The notes under the pieces: model-generated
The model's input: only the letters and a program-made list of their open reading frames with translations
What the model was told of the DNA's origin: nothing
The model's database searches: none
Assembly (NCBI GenBank): GCA_963575745.1
Contig: CAUYUJ010015504.1
Location: 1,677,464-1,729,963, forward strand
Length of the DNA stretch: 52,500 nt
From: Prorocentrum cordatum
Taxonomy: Eukaryota > Sar > Dinophyceae > Prorocentrales > Prorocentraceae
Direction: 5' to 3'
Translations under genes and position numbers: made by a program
Shown here: one piece after another, positions 1 to 10,352 of the stretch
Position numbering within the stretch: the first letter of the stretch is position 1
Layout: each line of letters opens with the position of its first letter

Positions 1-1157
1 GGCCAGACCTGGCGAAGCGCCGCCCCGGCGCCCGCGAAGGAGCCCGAGGGGCCCCGGTCGAGAGACGGCCCTCGCTGCCGAAGGGGCGGGGGGGCTCGGA
101 CGAAACGAGAGGGCCGAAGACGCGAGGGGGGCGAGGTCCAATGAGGTGGGCAGCTCGGGCCCCCCCCAGGACTCCATCAGTCATGCCTGGAGCTCCACTT
201 AGGGAACCGACGCAGCTGGATCCTCCTCTCCTGCTGCGGGGGGGGCGCGCCCTGCCGCGTCGGGCGCGCGCGGCTGACCCGGGCCTCTAGCAGCTCCCCG
301 CCCAGACGCCCCACGGGAGATGCAACGAATCAGACGAGCACCGACGAGCCGTCGGCATCAAAGACCCTGCGCGCGCGGAGGCACGGGGCCGTCAACTGGC
401 AGGGCAGGCCGGGCCATGGGCCCTGGGGGCCCTGGGCAACATCCGAGATCACCCTTCTGAAACGGACGGACAACGCGGGAAGGCCAGGCAGCCGACGCGG
501 CCGCGCGGCACCAGCCCCGCTCGTTCACTGGGGCGCCCTGACGCCCGACCCACTGGCCTACCTCTCGACGCGACAACTTGAGGCCGCGAATCTGCCCCGC
601 AGCACGCGCCGCAGACGGTTGCAGTCCTGCGCCTCCCTTAGCCGACGCATCCGCGACGCCGTTCGCCCCCCCCCCCCCCTCCTCAACCGAGCGGTCGCCC
701 TCCGCCCCGCGTCGCCCTCGCTCGCGCGAGCGCGCATCATGTGAACAGGCAGGCCCTTCTTAGAAGAGGTGCAGCCTCGCGTCCAAATGCGGGCCCCGGG
801 TGCCCGAGGGGCCGCCGCTCGGGGCCGAGACCTGACGCGGTCGACCGCGGCGACTCAGTGGGCCCAAACCCAGCCGGACCCAGTGTGAAATCCGCCCAAT
901 AATCAGATGCGCGCACCCCCTTCCGTTCTTAGCGGTCTAGAAAAAAGCGAAATACCAAGGCGCCGGCCCCGGGGCCGCCGCAATCATAGCTCCCGAGGCG
1001 TCCGCGCTGACCCCGCTGACCAGCCAGCCCGTCGCAGCGTCGGCCCCGAAGGATGCAGCGCCGATCCGTCGGTGAACATCTCACCCGAGAGCGCGCCACC
1101 AGGTGGCCAGATCCCCATAGCTTCGCACTGAGCGGACAAGAGGGGCGGAGAAATCAG
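1..1157. other. GC-rich stretch, possibly LINE 3' part; no gene recognised
   Basis: Very GC-rich sequence with short overlapping open frames on both strands and no motif I recognise. It lies directly 3' of the last recognisable LINE coding segment (minus strand), so it may be the decayed C-terminal or 3' untranslated part of that element. A run of C at 667-679 and GC-rich composition leave few stops, which explains the short open frames. I looked for a Cys/His knuckle or an RNase H segment on the minus strand and could not make a convincing one. Confidence 0.4.
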
Positions 1158-2118
1158 CTATCGCGGGCGCGGGAAGACATCGATCGTTAAGAATTCGCCA
1201 GCACCCCCCAGACTCTGGACAAGCTGCCGCGAGCCCCTCGCAAGACTCTGCCCGCGGCCCTCCTGCCAATCGGCGCAGTCGAACCTCCGGTGGAAGACGG
1301 CCCGGGGCCCAACGCCGCGCAAGCGGAGCCGCGCCGAAGAAGCCTCTCCTGAGCCCAATGGGACCCCGAAAGCGCGGCCCGCAACTAATTCTTCTGCGGC
1401 CCCGAAATTATTCAAAGAGGCTGCCGGGGCGCGGGCTGGCGCCAGGAACTGGATCCAGCGCGAGCCTCCAGTGAGCGAACATCCCGCATCCCCCCCGAAG
1501 CTTTTTCGGCGAAGGCAGCAGCGGCGGCGGGCGACGCCCGCGGTGAGTTCTTCTCCCCCCCCCGCGGCGAGCGCGATCACACGCGACGAGTGCGCAGCCC
1601 AGGCCGAGCCCCCGCAAGCAACAACAAACGCGTGCACAAGCGAAATCGCGCGACTCCACGGTCGACTTGCGCCGGCTAGCACGCGGACGGCATCTTCGAA
1701 GGTGGCCTGTGGAATCAAGACCTCGGGCGTTCCATGCCAGAGGGCCCGACGCAATGCAAACGTCACCCGTTTGAGATGCGCGCGCGGGATCTACGCGGAA
1801 GCCCGACTTGGAAGAACGCAACTTGAGATCCACAGAGGCCCCTCTCTGAGGGGGGGGGACGGAGAACAGGGCCTGTTGCCTGAGCCTCTTGAGGCGAGAT
1901 CGAGGGGGGCCTCGAGCAGCGCGGCCCCGCAGAGCCCCCGCTCGAGGCCCAGCGCGTTGAATGCGCCCTATGCAAGCCCCCGCAGCGCGTAACTGACGAA
2001 GCCTAGCGGACCTACTGAGGCGCGCGCGCGAACCCTCTGAGAGGCAACGGGGGCGCCCTACTGGCGTCGACCTGCCATTCGGCCCCAAGTCTCCGCAGCG
2101 CACCCGCTTGAAGGCCAT
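1158..2118 (-). pseudogene. LINE polyprotein, region C-terminal to reverse transcriptase
   Basis: Two overlapping minus-strand frames (2118-1408 and 1766-1158) together carry the segment that follows the reverse transcriptase. At about 2070-1890 the reading is Arg/Leu-rich with 'RLSRSARLRQLRAAGA' and then 'QRAGPRAGALRGRAARG', the spacing I associate with the thumb-like region after the palm in dinoflagellate LINE proteins (usually ending in a Leu-Tyr-Gly-Ala box, here degenerate). Further on, 'TFALRRALWHGTPEVLIPQATF' in the second frame continues plausibly. At least one frameshift separates the two parts. No enzymatic residues are expected here. Confidence in LINE identity comes mostly from adjacency to the reverse transcriptase. 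Confidence 0.5.
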
Positions 2119-2870
2119 TCATTTGGCGCGCGTCAGGAAGCCTCTCGGCAACCGAACGTGGCGATGCAAAAAACCTGCATTTGTTCCCAGACAACGCGCG
2201 GCGAATCCGGCGCAAGCTGGTCACCAGCTTGCCCCCGACGGCCCCGAGCCCCCAGACGGCGCGGAAGCTGGGCCTGGGCGCCTGCGCCGAGATGTCATCA
2301 ATGACGTTGAGGACGCTGACAGAGGAGTGGGACGCCGCGAGCGACGTCAGCAACGCGTGGGCGAGGACCATTGCCTGCGACGCATCCACGTAACACCCCG
2401 CAGAAATCGCACCGCCCGTCACGAGCGCAGGGGGCGCGGACCCAAGGTGAATGCGCGAATGTGGGCCAGAGTGCAAAGCGCGTGCAGCCCTGGGAACCTA
2501 AAGCGGGGAGCCACTGGCTGCCGCCTCATCGCACCAGACGCGGCGACATACCCGCTCGTAAAAAAAAACTTGCCAAGGTTCGTCGCCAGCGTCGAGCTAC
2601 CCCCCCCCCTGCAGCGCGCGAGATGCACAGTGACCTGGCGGGCCTAGTCCGCTCCGTCGCACCCCCGATACTTGTGGCCCCGGAGCGCCGGGGGGTCATG
2701 GGGGCCCCCCCGCCCCTCGGCAAAGTCGCGCCTGACCTTGCCCTGGGCGCAAAGGATGGAGCACGCGAAAGCAATGGGCCGAACTCCAAGGCCATCAAGC
2801 TTGGATTGGGACATCCAAGGGCGTCGGCAAGCGCGCCGACAGCTGGGGCTCAAATCCCTGCATCATTAGC
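2012..2870 (-). pseudogene. Reverse transcriptase domain of the LINE (palm motif VIDD)
   Basis: The frame 2476-2012 contains 'GGAISAGCYVDASQ', a box equivalent to the G-x-x-x-G-C turn before the active site, followed about 35 residues later by 'LNVIDDISAQA' (2288-2308). 'VIDD' corresponds to the YxDD catalytic motif of reverse transcriptases, with Val in place of Tyr at the first position. Downstream are 'VGGKLVTSLRRIRRALSGNKCRFFASP' style residues, matching the helix and beta strand after the palm, and 'LRRLGAEWQVDA'. Upstream, in another frame (about 2870-2730), 'ALADALGCPNPSLMALEFG' fits the helix that follows the first catalytic aspartate. That aspartate itself I could not locate. The enzyme would copy the element's RNA into DNA at the target. 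It is broken by at least one frameshift and a stop at 2012. Confidence 0.75.
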
Positions 2871-3237
2871 AAGACGCTCGGCCTGCCCACGAAATCATCC
2901 GACCCACAAATCGGAAAGGCCTCGGGTTGAAGCAATCCACGCCAGGCCCCAAGGGCGGCCAGCACCCGCGCTGTGCGAGCCGAGCGCGAGCAAGCGAAGG
3001 GCTGGAAAGCACCTCCGCCCGAGCCGCTGCAGCCTGCGCGTTCGAGATGGCCCCCTTTGCCGTCGGGCCAATAGCGCCGTCGCGCGTTTTACATGGCCGC
3101 CGTCGCGAAGGCGGCCCCGTCGGGGGCGCAAGGCCCAAAGGCCCGGCGCAGCTCCGCGATGACATGATGGGCCTTGCGGCACCCGCGCGCGTTCGACTCC
3201 TGTCCACGCTGCTGCGCAAGATGTCAAGGCCCTCGCC

Positions 3238-3903
3238 TCAAGCCTTGACGACCTGGCGAATCCGACGGTAGTCCGGGCCCTGCGAGCTAATCCCCGACAG
3301 CGACGCGACGCCCCAAGCGGCAAGCTGGCTGATCCAAGATGGGGCCCCGGCCAAGAACTCCGACGCAAACGCCCCGACTTCCCGCGCTTTCCTCGCCTCT
3401 GCCCCGCCAGTGGCCGCGCCGAGGGGGTGGGCGTTCCAAGGGGTGCTCTGCCCTGTCGTCGGAGGGGCGCAGCCGCCCTGGGGCGAGCGCGCCCGAACGC
3501 GCCCTGCCGCGCGCGGCGCGGCAGTCGGCGAGGTGGGCGCAGAGGCACCTGCCAGCGCAGCTGCCTCGTGGGCCTCAACCTTCGACGCGTCAACTTCCAG
3601 CTCCTGCGCGCTCCTCAGCACAGACGCGCCGGTGGCCGCGCCGAGGGGGTGAATGATTCGAGGGTTGGTCTGACCCGTCGTCGCAAGGGCGCGGCGGCCC
3701 TGGGGCGAGCGCGCCCAAGGACGCTCTGCCTCGCTCGGGGCGGCAGTGAGCGAGGCGGGCGCAGAATCGCCCGACTGCGCGGCGGCCTCCGCGGGCGCCG
3801 CGACCAGCGGCCCCACCTCGGGGTCGGGGCCAGAGAATAGCCTCCTGTAGTTGGGCAGAGCGAAGCCCGGGCTCGTGGGCGAGGTCGCCGCGTCATCGAC
3901 CAC
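3238..3903 (-). pseudogene. LINE linker segment, Ala/Pro-rich with internal duplication
   Basis: A 221-codon minus-strand frame between the endonuclease and reverse transcriptase blocks. It is rich in Ala, Pro, Ser and Thr and holds a direct duplication: the stretch starting at 3411 recurs from 3633, an offset of 222 bp (74 codons, so frame-preserving) over about 130 bp, reading 'HPLGAATG...ARSPQG' twice. The duplication kept the frame, which suggests it arose while the frame was still translated, though GC-rich DNA also stays open by chance. No catalytic motif is visible. It could be an insertion into the LINE or a normal low-complexity linker of the polyprotein. Confidence 0.35.
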
Positions 3904-4205
3904 GTCCGTCGACTGTCTGCCCCGGCCCCAACTCGCGCCGACGTTGGGCCCGCCAGAGAATCAGCGACAGCGATCGCCGGGCCCTCGTCGAAACACTGCG
4001 TTCTGCCAGCGTGGCCTGTCGCATGGCCGCCCGCCTGGCAAAGTCCTGGGACCTGCCGCAGCGCGGCGCGGCTGCTCTGCTTGCAAGGTCAGACTTGCTG
4101 CGCAATTCGACCTCGTCATGGCCACCCCTGCCATGCCGCGCCCAGCCCTCCCGAGGCCGCGTCGCCAGCTTGCCGCGTCCACTCGTGCTCGATAGGCGCT
4201 GGGTA

Positions 4206-4560
4206 TCAGCCAATGTTGGGCACCGTCGGGAAGGGCTTCCAGCCCTGGCGAATGCGCGTCGGGATGTCCAGAGAGGGCCCTCGCAACCTCATCGTGGCCG
4301 CCGCGCGGGGCGACGCTGGGGAACCGCGCAAGGCCGGCGCGTCGTCAACACACGTCTCCAAACCTTGGCCGCCCACAGAAAAATACATCAGGCCCGATTG
4401 CGATGAGAAACGCGCGGGGCCCCCAGGAGCGATCAGCGTGGTCTTCAGGATCTGGCACCACCGGACGAGAGGCGGTTCCTCACGTTCCAGCCCCCGCCGA
4501 TGGCCCACGGAATAGACAACCTGCGTGCCCGATCAAGCTTCGCCCTGCCACGACTAGACA
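4206..4560 (-). pseudogene. Endonuclease domain (C-terminal half) of the LINE, catalytic Asp lost
   Basis: In the frame 4852-4445 the reading 'PWAIGGGWNVRNRLS' (4510-4480) matches the 'P-w-i-i-G-G-D-W-N' box of exonuclease-endonuclease-phosphatase domains in LINEs, but Gly stands where the catalytic Asp is expected. A frameshift follows, and the frame 4508-4206 continues with 'VRWCQILKTTLIAPGGPARFSSQSGLMYFSVG', in which 'S-x-x-D-Y-F-x-V' is expected and Leu-Met replaces Ile-Asp, then a Pro/Ala segment and 'MRLRGPSL', the position where a His-Arg/Ser-x-V box would sit. Such domains nick target DNA to prime reverse transcription. The N-terminal half (QE box) was not found. Order and spacing support the call; key residues are missing. 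Confidence 0.55.
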
Positions 4561-4845
4561 TTATGCCTGCGACGCCTGAGCCCCGGAGCCGCACCTGCCT
4601 TTGCCAACCACGCTTGGCTGCAGCCCGCTGCTCCGGCCCCGAACCACGAGCTGAGCGAAAGTTGTCGGCGGCCGTTCGGCAAGCCTGCGTGCGGCCCTCG
4701 AAGCCGTCGCCTGGGATCTGCTCCGCGTCGATGTCATCGTCGCCCGCGGCGACGTCACCTCCTCCGGCTTCGCCAGCGGCGTCAGCAGCAAATGAGCCGC
4801 AGGCAGCAGGAGCAGGAGGAAGAGCACGACCGCGGAACATCTCAA

Positions 4846-5690
4846 GTAGCATCTTGGATTGCTCGCCCTGCTTGAAGCCGACATACTACGACTCGAACTC
4901 CACTCCCATGGCCCGAACCTCTGCCTCGGTAGGCTCGAACCTCGAAATGTCCGACTGCCCAGCGCCTGTGGCCAGCGAGGCCCTTCCAGTCTGAGCGAAG
5001 GCCGCTGCTGCTCGATGGACGCTGGAGCTCGGCGACCTTGCCCTCCTCCTTCGCCAAAGACGCATGGAGGGCGGCGGTACTCGACTGATCACGTGTCTGA
5101 ACGTCCTTCTTCTTCGACTTCTCGCAGAAGGCCCCGGCTGTCGCCGTAGCCCTCAAGCGTGTAAATGCTTGACTGATGTACGCAGCAACTTCATGACAGT
5201 GCACATATGGGAAATATACTGCCTTTCTTGTTTGCCGTTCCTCCTTCCCTCTACTCTTCTCTTGTCCTGCCTCTACCTCTTCTTCCTTCTATGCCTCAGC
5301 CCTTTCCTGCCCTACCCCTGGCTCCTCGAGTGCGTCTAATGAAAGTTGAGGTGCTGGAATTCGATACGTTCGGAATTATGCAACTTTGTCTCCAAACGAG
5401 TTATCTCCGAATCCGCAAAGGTCTTAGCCTCGACCAAGTGAAAGACCTGGCTCAAACCTTGCTCCAATGCTCCAGCGACTTCCTGGCGTCGGCGAGCTCC
5501 TTCGAGACAGAGTCGCCCTGCGACGCCGAGGGACGCGAGGCAGGCAGCGAGACGAGAGGGCCGCTCGAACCGACCAGCAGCGCCAATGACTGCTGGATGA
5601 CTGCCAGCACCTTGCCCTGGCCCTTGCCCGATGTCGAGTTGCCCGAACCACTCTTCGACTGGAACGGTCCTGAAGGCGTACAGTGAACAA
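4846..5690 (-). pseudogene. ORF1/gag-like coiled-coil protein of the LINE, broken
   Basis: Minus-strand segments in successive frames read as one charged, heptad-rich protein: 'KGQGKVLAVIQQSLALLVG' and 'SKELADARKSLEHWSKV' (5690-5452), 'LVEAKTFADSEITRLETKL' (about 5440-5350), 'STAALHASLAKEEGKVAEL' (about 5120-5050), then 'DISRFEPTEAEVRAMGVEF' and, past an in-frame TAG at 4886-4888, 'YVGFKQGEQSKMLLEMFRG'. A CT-rich stretch at about 5215-5335 interrupts it and looks like an insertion. Coiled-coil ORF1 proteins bind LINE RNA and trimerise. The usual Cys-rich finger at the N-terminus is not visible. At least three frameshifts and one stop are present. The coiled coil is seen directly; the ORF1 role is inferred from position upstream of the endonuclease. 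Confidence 0.55.
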
Positions 5691-5786
5691 AAGACGGTGC
5701 CTCCAGCCTGGGCAGGCCGCGGAGGAGGCACGGAGCGGTCGGGGGCCGCGATACCCCACGCCAGAGTGTCAAGCCCGCTGGTGGCC

Positions 5787-5826
5787 CCTGAGCCACGCTA
5801 CGGACTCGAGCCAAAATGGCGACGGA
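5787..5826 (-). other. Tandem dinoflagellate spliced-leader relics
   Basis: The minus strand from 5825 to 5805 matches the dinoflagellate spliced leader at 19 of 21 positions (core CCATTTTGGCTCGAG; differences are A to C in the CCGTAGCC part and A to G near the 3' end), and the preceding base fits the variable first position. Two bases further on, 5803-5787 reads CCGTAGCGTGGCTCAGG, which fits a second leader with a short internal deletion. Such leaders are added to nuclear mRNAs by trans-splicing, and a leader in genomic DNA, particularly in tandem, marks a retroposed mRNA. It sits on the same strand and just upstream of the LINE coding blocks. The alternative is chance: the + strand reads CCAAAATGGCG, an ordinary start-codon context. 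Confidence 0.65.
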
Positions 5827-5970
5827 CGGAGTGAGAGGAGAGGGGAGTGTGGAGAGGAACGAGGGGAGAGGAGGGGAGAGGAGGAGGAGGCGGAGGAGGA
5901 AGGAGAGGAGGCGGCGAGGAGCGAAGAGGACGAAGAGCGTGAGGGGACAGGACGAGGAGAAGACTGGACG
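5827..5970. repeat. GA-rich (GAG/GGA) tract
   Basis: Purine-rich imperfect GAGGAG/GGAGAG tract directly upstream (minus-strand sense) of the spliced-leader relic. It marks the likely 5' boundary of the retroposed element. Confidence 0.8.
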
Positions 5971-5984
5971 GGAGGCAGACTGGC

Positions 5985-6660
5985 GGGGGACCCCGGAGCC
6001 ACGGGCGGCTCTGCCCCCCCCCCCCGGGGCCCCGCCTGCGCAGTCCCTCCGCCAGCGCGACCCTGGAGCGGCGCTCCGCGTTGAGCGCCCCGTAGCCGCG
6101 CTCCAGGCGCTGCTGCATCTCCGCCACCTCGGCCCCGTGGGCCGCTCGGCCGACGGCCCGAGGGCGGGGCCGATGGGCCGCCGCCGCCGCTGGCCCGCGG
6201 GGGCGACGGCCGAAGGCGAGGCCTCCTCCTGCTCCTGTGCCTTCTCCTCCCCGCAGTCGGCGTCGGCATCGGAAGGCGGCAACCCAGGAACGCGCACACA
6301 CCCTGGGAGGGCGAGGCCAACATCTTAGAAAAAGAACCCCCCCTATACCAAGAACGCGAGACCCACACCCAGACCGTGGAAAGCGGACCCAAGCCTCGAA
6401 GCGCCGGAGGTATCGTCGTCGGCACGTTCGCAGACTGAACGCTGTCAGCTGAACAGCCAAAAAATCGAGAGCGCTTCCTGCTCAAAACGAAGCTCGCGCC
6501 CAACACGGAAGGGACTCCTGAAGCATCGTTGGTGCAACCTGAGTTTCTCTCATGCCCCACCCCAGACCTACGACGTCGGAAGTTTGTAACAATGTCGGCG
6601 TCCTGGCAGTTCTGTCCGAGGACATGCTGGTCATGCAGGCAGAGGGGAGCGGGGCACAAA
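5985..6660. other. GC-rich then mixed unassigned DNA with a coiled-coil-like fragment
   Basis: No gene is recognised. On the minus strand about 6150-6045 reads 'HGAEVAEMQQRLERGYGALN', a charged heptad-like fragment similar in style to those at 14480-14640. From 6300 on the sequence becomes less GC-rich and without motifs. Confidence 0.4.
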
Positions 6661-6669
6661 TATTCGATG

Positions 6670-6750
6670 CTGCTCGCCACGTGGCAACGCAGGGGAGGGC
6701 GGACAAACATACTATCCCACCCTACTTGCTACGTGGCAGCGCAACGAAGT
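6670..6750. repeat. Two units of the CACGTGGCAACGCAG repeat
   Basis: GCCACGTGGCAACGCAGGGG at 6678-6697 and a variant (CTACGTGGCAGCGCAAC) at 6729-6745, about 50 bp apart. They belong to the family expanded at 10591-10960. Confidence 0.7.
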
Positions 6751-6759
6751 GTAAACAAA

Positions 6760-7139
6760 ACATATGGTGCTCCGCTGGGACGAAATACATACTAACGGCG
6801 TGATTGGTTATCGGTGCGGTTGGGAACGTGGTGCTTGTGACGCTGAACTCACGCAAACAAAATGTAGGAAATCACTAGCCACCACTTACTCAAATTCGAA
6901 TATGCGAACGGATCGAGTGTAAACGACACAGCGACTTGTAGTAAAACACGAACACCGCGTTCCTACAATTGGTTTGGCCACGAACCACGCTTTCCTGGAA
7001 TTGGTTGTCCTACATCGGCGTTAGCTAAGACACCGTCAGCGCGTTTACGGTGGAGAAAATGAGCACTAATGATATCAGGGTGAGGAGCCGAACGATGAGT
7101 TCTTGTCCCTGGCTGTGTGGCTGAAGTGAGGTTCCATTG
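6760..7139. other. Unassigned moderate-GC DNA
   Basis: No open frame, repeat or motif that I can support. It leads into the first copy of the 0.8-kb complex repeat. Confidence 0.5.
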
Positions 7140-9400
7140 TGCGGATTGTTGTTGCGTTGCTGTCGAATTCTCATTTCGGAAAATAAAGGTTGATCCCCCC
7201 CAGTGCCCCTTGTATGTTTCAAGTAAAGTGCTCCTCCAGGGGTTCGCACCCTGTCTTCTTTTAAGGAACATCTGTGGTCACCAAGATGCGGCCCCAGCCC
7301 CCAGTTTACAACAACAACAACAACAACACTGGCTGCCGTCTGATACTTCCTCACAACGTAGTTTTGCTTAGCGCTCTCGCGCGGGATTTCCTCATCACGT
7401 CTCTAAGAACCTCGCTCTCGCGCGGCACTGTTTCCTAATGTATTGCGGCGCCGTGCCCCTTAGACTCAAGAGCCACGCCCTCGCTCTGGATGTCTGGACG
7501 ATTTACCGTGGAATCGCGCTATCGTTCGAATCTTCCTGCATGATGGGCTGACGCTTTCGCTACCCACCCACTAGACCTGGCCGTCTGGGCCCGCCCGCCC
7601 ATACGACCTGCCCGTCAGGGCCCACCCGACCGACACTCCAGGCTGGTTCTGCCGTTTGTGATCCATCCTCCTGAAATTCTCTCTCCTGTTTCATCCTTTT
7701 CCCTCGCCTTGTCTCTTCACTCCTCCCCTCCTTCCCCTGTTTTAGGGCCTGCGCCAACTACACACGGCAGGCACTTAGTGAAGATCTGCCCCCCGGAGGA
7801 GGTACGATCGAAGAGGAAGAGGGCGGACACCGAAGGTTTGGGAGTTACGTGTTGGATGGCATGCGAGCAGGTGAGAACGAACAATATTCACATGATGGTT
7901 GTTGTTGTTGCTACTGTTCTTCCATTCTCACTGACAAGAAATGATAATGTGTTGATCCCCCCCTTCCGGTGACCGTGCTGCTTCTCTTTTGAAGAGCTCC
8001 TCCAGGGCTCGCTCCCTGTCGCAAACTAGGTTGTGCGCCCCCGGCTTACCACAACAACGGCTACAGCGAGATACTCCCCCAGTGTATTCCCACATCGCGC
8101 TCTCGCGAGGGACCTCCTCACAATGAACGTAGGAATCGCGATCTCGCGTGGGACTTCCTCGCAATTTGTTCAGACGCCGCGCCCTCGACACTCAAAAAGC
8201 ACGCTCTCGCTATGGATGACCCCACGATGTACGTGGGAGTTTCGCTACCGCTCAAGACTTCCTCGCGATTCACGCAAGACGCACGCTTCAGCAACCCGCC
8301 TGCTCGACCTGGCCGCCAGGACCCGCCTTCACGACCCGCCCGTGGGGGTCTACCCGCCGGATCTGCCCGTCTGGTTCTGCCACGTGCTTTCTGCTCCATC
8401 CTCCTCCGTCCCCCTTGCCCCTTGCCTCGATCCGTCCTCTCCCCCGAACTTAAGGACTACACGAAATACACGTTGCAGGTAAGAAGTATAAACTCCCAAG
8501 GGGGCACGACCGAAGCCGAAGGGGGCGGGTAGATCAGAGCGACTAATCTTAAAATGACCGTTGCTGTTGAAATTGTAGGTGTCGTTGTGCTTGTAGATGT
8601 AGTAGTTGTTGTTGATGACGATGTTGATGATGGTGTTGGTAGTGGTGCTGTTGTTGTTGCTGCTGCTGCTGTTGGTGTTGTCGGTGCTGTCGTTGTTATC
8701 GTTGTTGGTGGTGCTGCTGTTGTTGCTGTTGCTGTTGCTGTTGCTGTTGTTGTTGGTGCTGCTCATGCTGCTTATGTTGTTGATGGTGCTGTTGAATTCC
8801 CATTTCCAACGAATGACTATTGTTGACCCCCTCTCTCCGGTACACATTGCATTTGTAACTAAGAATGTTGATCCTGGGGCTCGCACCTGGTTTTTTACGA
8901 AGGAAAATGGGGTGTCAACAAACTGTGCCTCTGGACCCTGGTGCACAACAGCATCGGCAACCGCCGGATACTTCCTCACAACGTATTCTCACCTCGCGCT
9001 CTCGCGCGGGACGTCTCACAGTGTATAAAGGAATCGCGCTCTCGCGTGGGACTCCCTCGCAATTCATTCAGACGCCGCGCCCTCGACACTCAGGAATCAC
9101 CCTCTGGTTTATCTAGAAATCGCGCTTTCGCTTGAGACTTCCTCGCGATGTGTGCAGGACGCACGCTTCAGCAACCCGCCTGCCCCTTGCCCCTTCCTCC
9201 CATCCGTCCTCTCCTCCCCTGCTTTAGGGACTGCACGAAGTCCACGTTGCAAGTAAGAAAAATACACCAATAACGGGGTACAATCGAAAACAAAGAGGAC
9301 GCGTATCGAGGATGTTGGATATACGTGGTGAATGACACGCGAGCAAGTAAGAGCGAACACGAATAAAATGGTTGTTGTTGGGTCTGTTGTTGTTTCAACT
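7140..9400. repeat. Three divergent tandem copies of a complex 0.75-0.87 kb repeat
   Basis: The same series of landmarks occurs three times: a GTT-rich run, GTTGATCCCCC (7189, 7951, and as GTTGACCCCCT near 8823), a CTCCAGGG/CTGGGG..GCTCGCACC box (about 7236, 8000, 8870), an ACAACAAC box, sub-repeats of CTCGCGCTCTCGCGCGGGACTT, then ACGCACGCTTCAGCAACCCG (clear in copies 2 and 3, 874 bp apart), a CT-rich stretch and a GCAGGTAAGA-like site. Offsets between copies are about 762 and 872 bp; the difference is mostly the expanded GTT microsatellite in the second copy. Copies are strongly diverged. No coding capacity is conserved between them, so this looks like an old higher-order satellite or a tandemly duplicated element. 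Confidence 0.75.
8549..8790. repeat. (GTT/GCT)n triplet microsatellite
   Basis: Imperfect GTT/GTG/GCT triplets inside the second copy of the complex repeat. The valine-only and leucine-only frames across it are artefacts of the triplet. Confidence 0.9.
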
Positions 9401-9437
9401 CGGTGTTGCTAGTATTCTTGTTGTTGGCGTCGTCGTC

Positions 9438-9705
9438 CCACTCGCGACCCCGCCGCGACCCACCGGCGACCCGCCCATGACCCACCCGCAACCCACCCGC
9501 GATCCACCCGCGACCTACCCGGGACCCACCCGCGACCCACCCGCGACCCACCCGCGACCCACCCGCGACCCGCCCGCGACCCACCCGCGACCCTCCCGCG
9601 ATCCACCCGCGACCCACCTGCGATCCACCCGCGACCCACACGCGATCCACCGCGCGACCCACCCGCGACCCGCCCGCGACCCACCCGCGACCCACCCCGA
9701 GCCCG
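9438..9705. repeat. 11-bp minisatellite (CGCGACCCACC)
   Basis: About 24 head-to-tail units of CGCGACCCACC with point variants (GATCC, GACCCG). Because 11 is not a multiple of 3, all frames cycle through the same peptide every 33 bp and stay open; none is a gene. Confidence 0.9.
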
Positions 9706-9779
9706 CCCCTCACTCTTATCCTCAACTGCGGGTTGCTACGTATTACACTCGCCGCGTAGCATCGCAGGGAACAGGACCA

Positions 9780-10352
9780 CGTACTACTCTACTCGTCGCG
9801 CGACAGTGTAGGGGCAGCGGCACTTAGCATTCTGCTATACCCGCCACGTGGCAACGCACATGGTCAAAACAAACAATATTCTCCTCTACTCGCCGCATGC
9901 GCCCGCCTTCTCGCCCCTCCGAACCTCCCCCAATGGTCCCTCTCAATGTCGCCCTTCCTGTCTCGAACTCCTCCCGCCGTGCTCTGGACAATCCATCTGG
10001 CCAGACACTCCCAGAACATGTCGGGACACGATGAGCGAGCCGCTCCTACAGTCAACCCGTATAGTAAGGATGCGCGATAAGGATGTAAGGGCCTTGGAGG
10101 CCCATTTCGAAGCTTTTCGAGCGGGGCGCGGCCAACGGGAGTGGCCAAGGCAGGACCGAGGAGGCAAGGATGCAAGGGTAGCCTTGGGAATGTTGCCCAT
10201 CCTTACTATGCGGGTTGACTGTACCTCCTTCGTCCCTCTCCCTTGGGGGTCCCCCAGCCAGCTGCTCCCCCCCTCCCCCATATTCCGCCACTCCTCGTCG
10301 GGCGCTCCGCTCGGCAGATACCGAGCCGGCGCTCAACATCACGAAACAATGT
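9780..10352. other. Mostly unassigned DNA with one CACGTGGCAACGCA unit
   Basis: A single repeat unit lies at 9844-9860 followed by ATGGTCAAAACAAACAAT, which recurs as ATGGACAAAGCAAACATGAT at 10916. The plus-strand frame 9848-10720 is long but crosses the MITE and repeat units, so I do not call it a gene. Confidence 0.4.

Larger units (their letters stand above)
1158..5826 (-). mobile_element. Decayed LINE-type retrotransposon with spliced-leader relic at its 5' end
   Basis: Read on the minus strand, the order of parts is that of a non-LTR retrotransposon: spliced-leader relics (5826-5787), a coiled-coil ORF1-like segment (about 5690-4850), the end of an apurinic-type endonuclease (about 4560-4206), a linker, a reverse transcriptase (about 2870-2010) and a C-terminal thumb-like segment (to about 1158). 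Each block is in a different frame or broken by stops, so the element cannot be active. I see no poly-A or microsatellite tail inside the window; the 3' end may lie in 1-1157 or beyond the left edge. The assignment rests on motif order and on my recollection of dinoflagellate LINE proteins, not on a search. The family is clear from the palm motif; the exact ends are not. Confidence 0.72.

Noticed and set aside
7238-7255. GGGGTTCGCACCC as a tRNA T-arm
   Set aside because: No matching acceptor or anticodon arm upstream; the related sites at 8000 and 8870 have lost the stem.
8554-9028. Poly-Val and poly-Leu frames
   Set aside because: Phases of a GTT/GCT microsatellite.
9168-9827. Gly/Arg/Val-rich frame on the minus strand and Pro/Thr-rich frame on the plus strand
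   Set aside because: Both are products of the 11-bp minisatellite.
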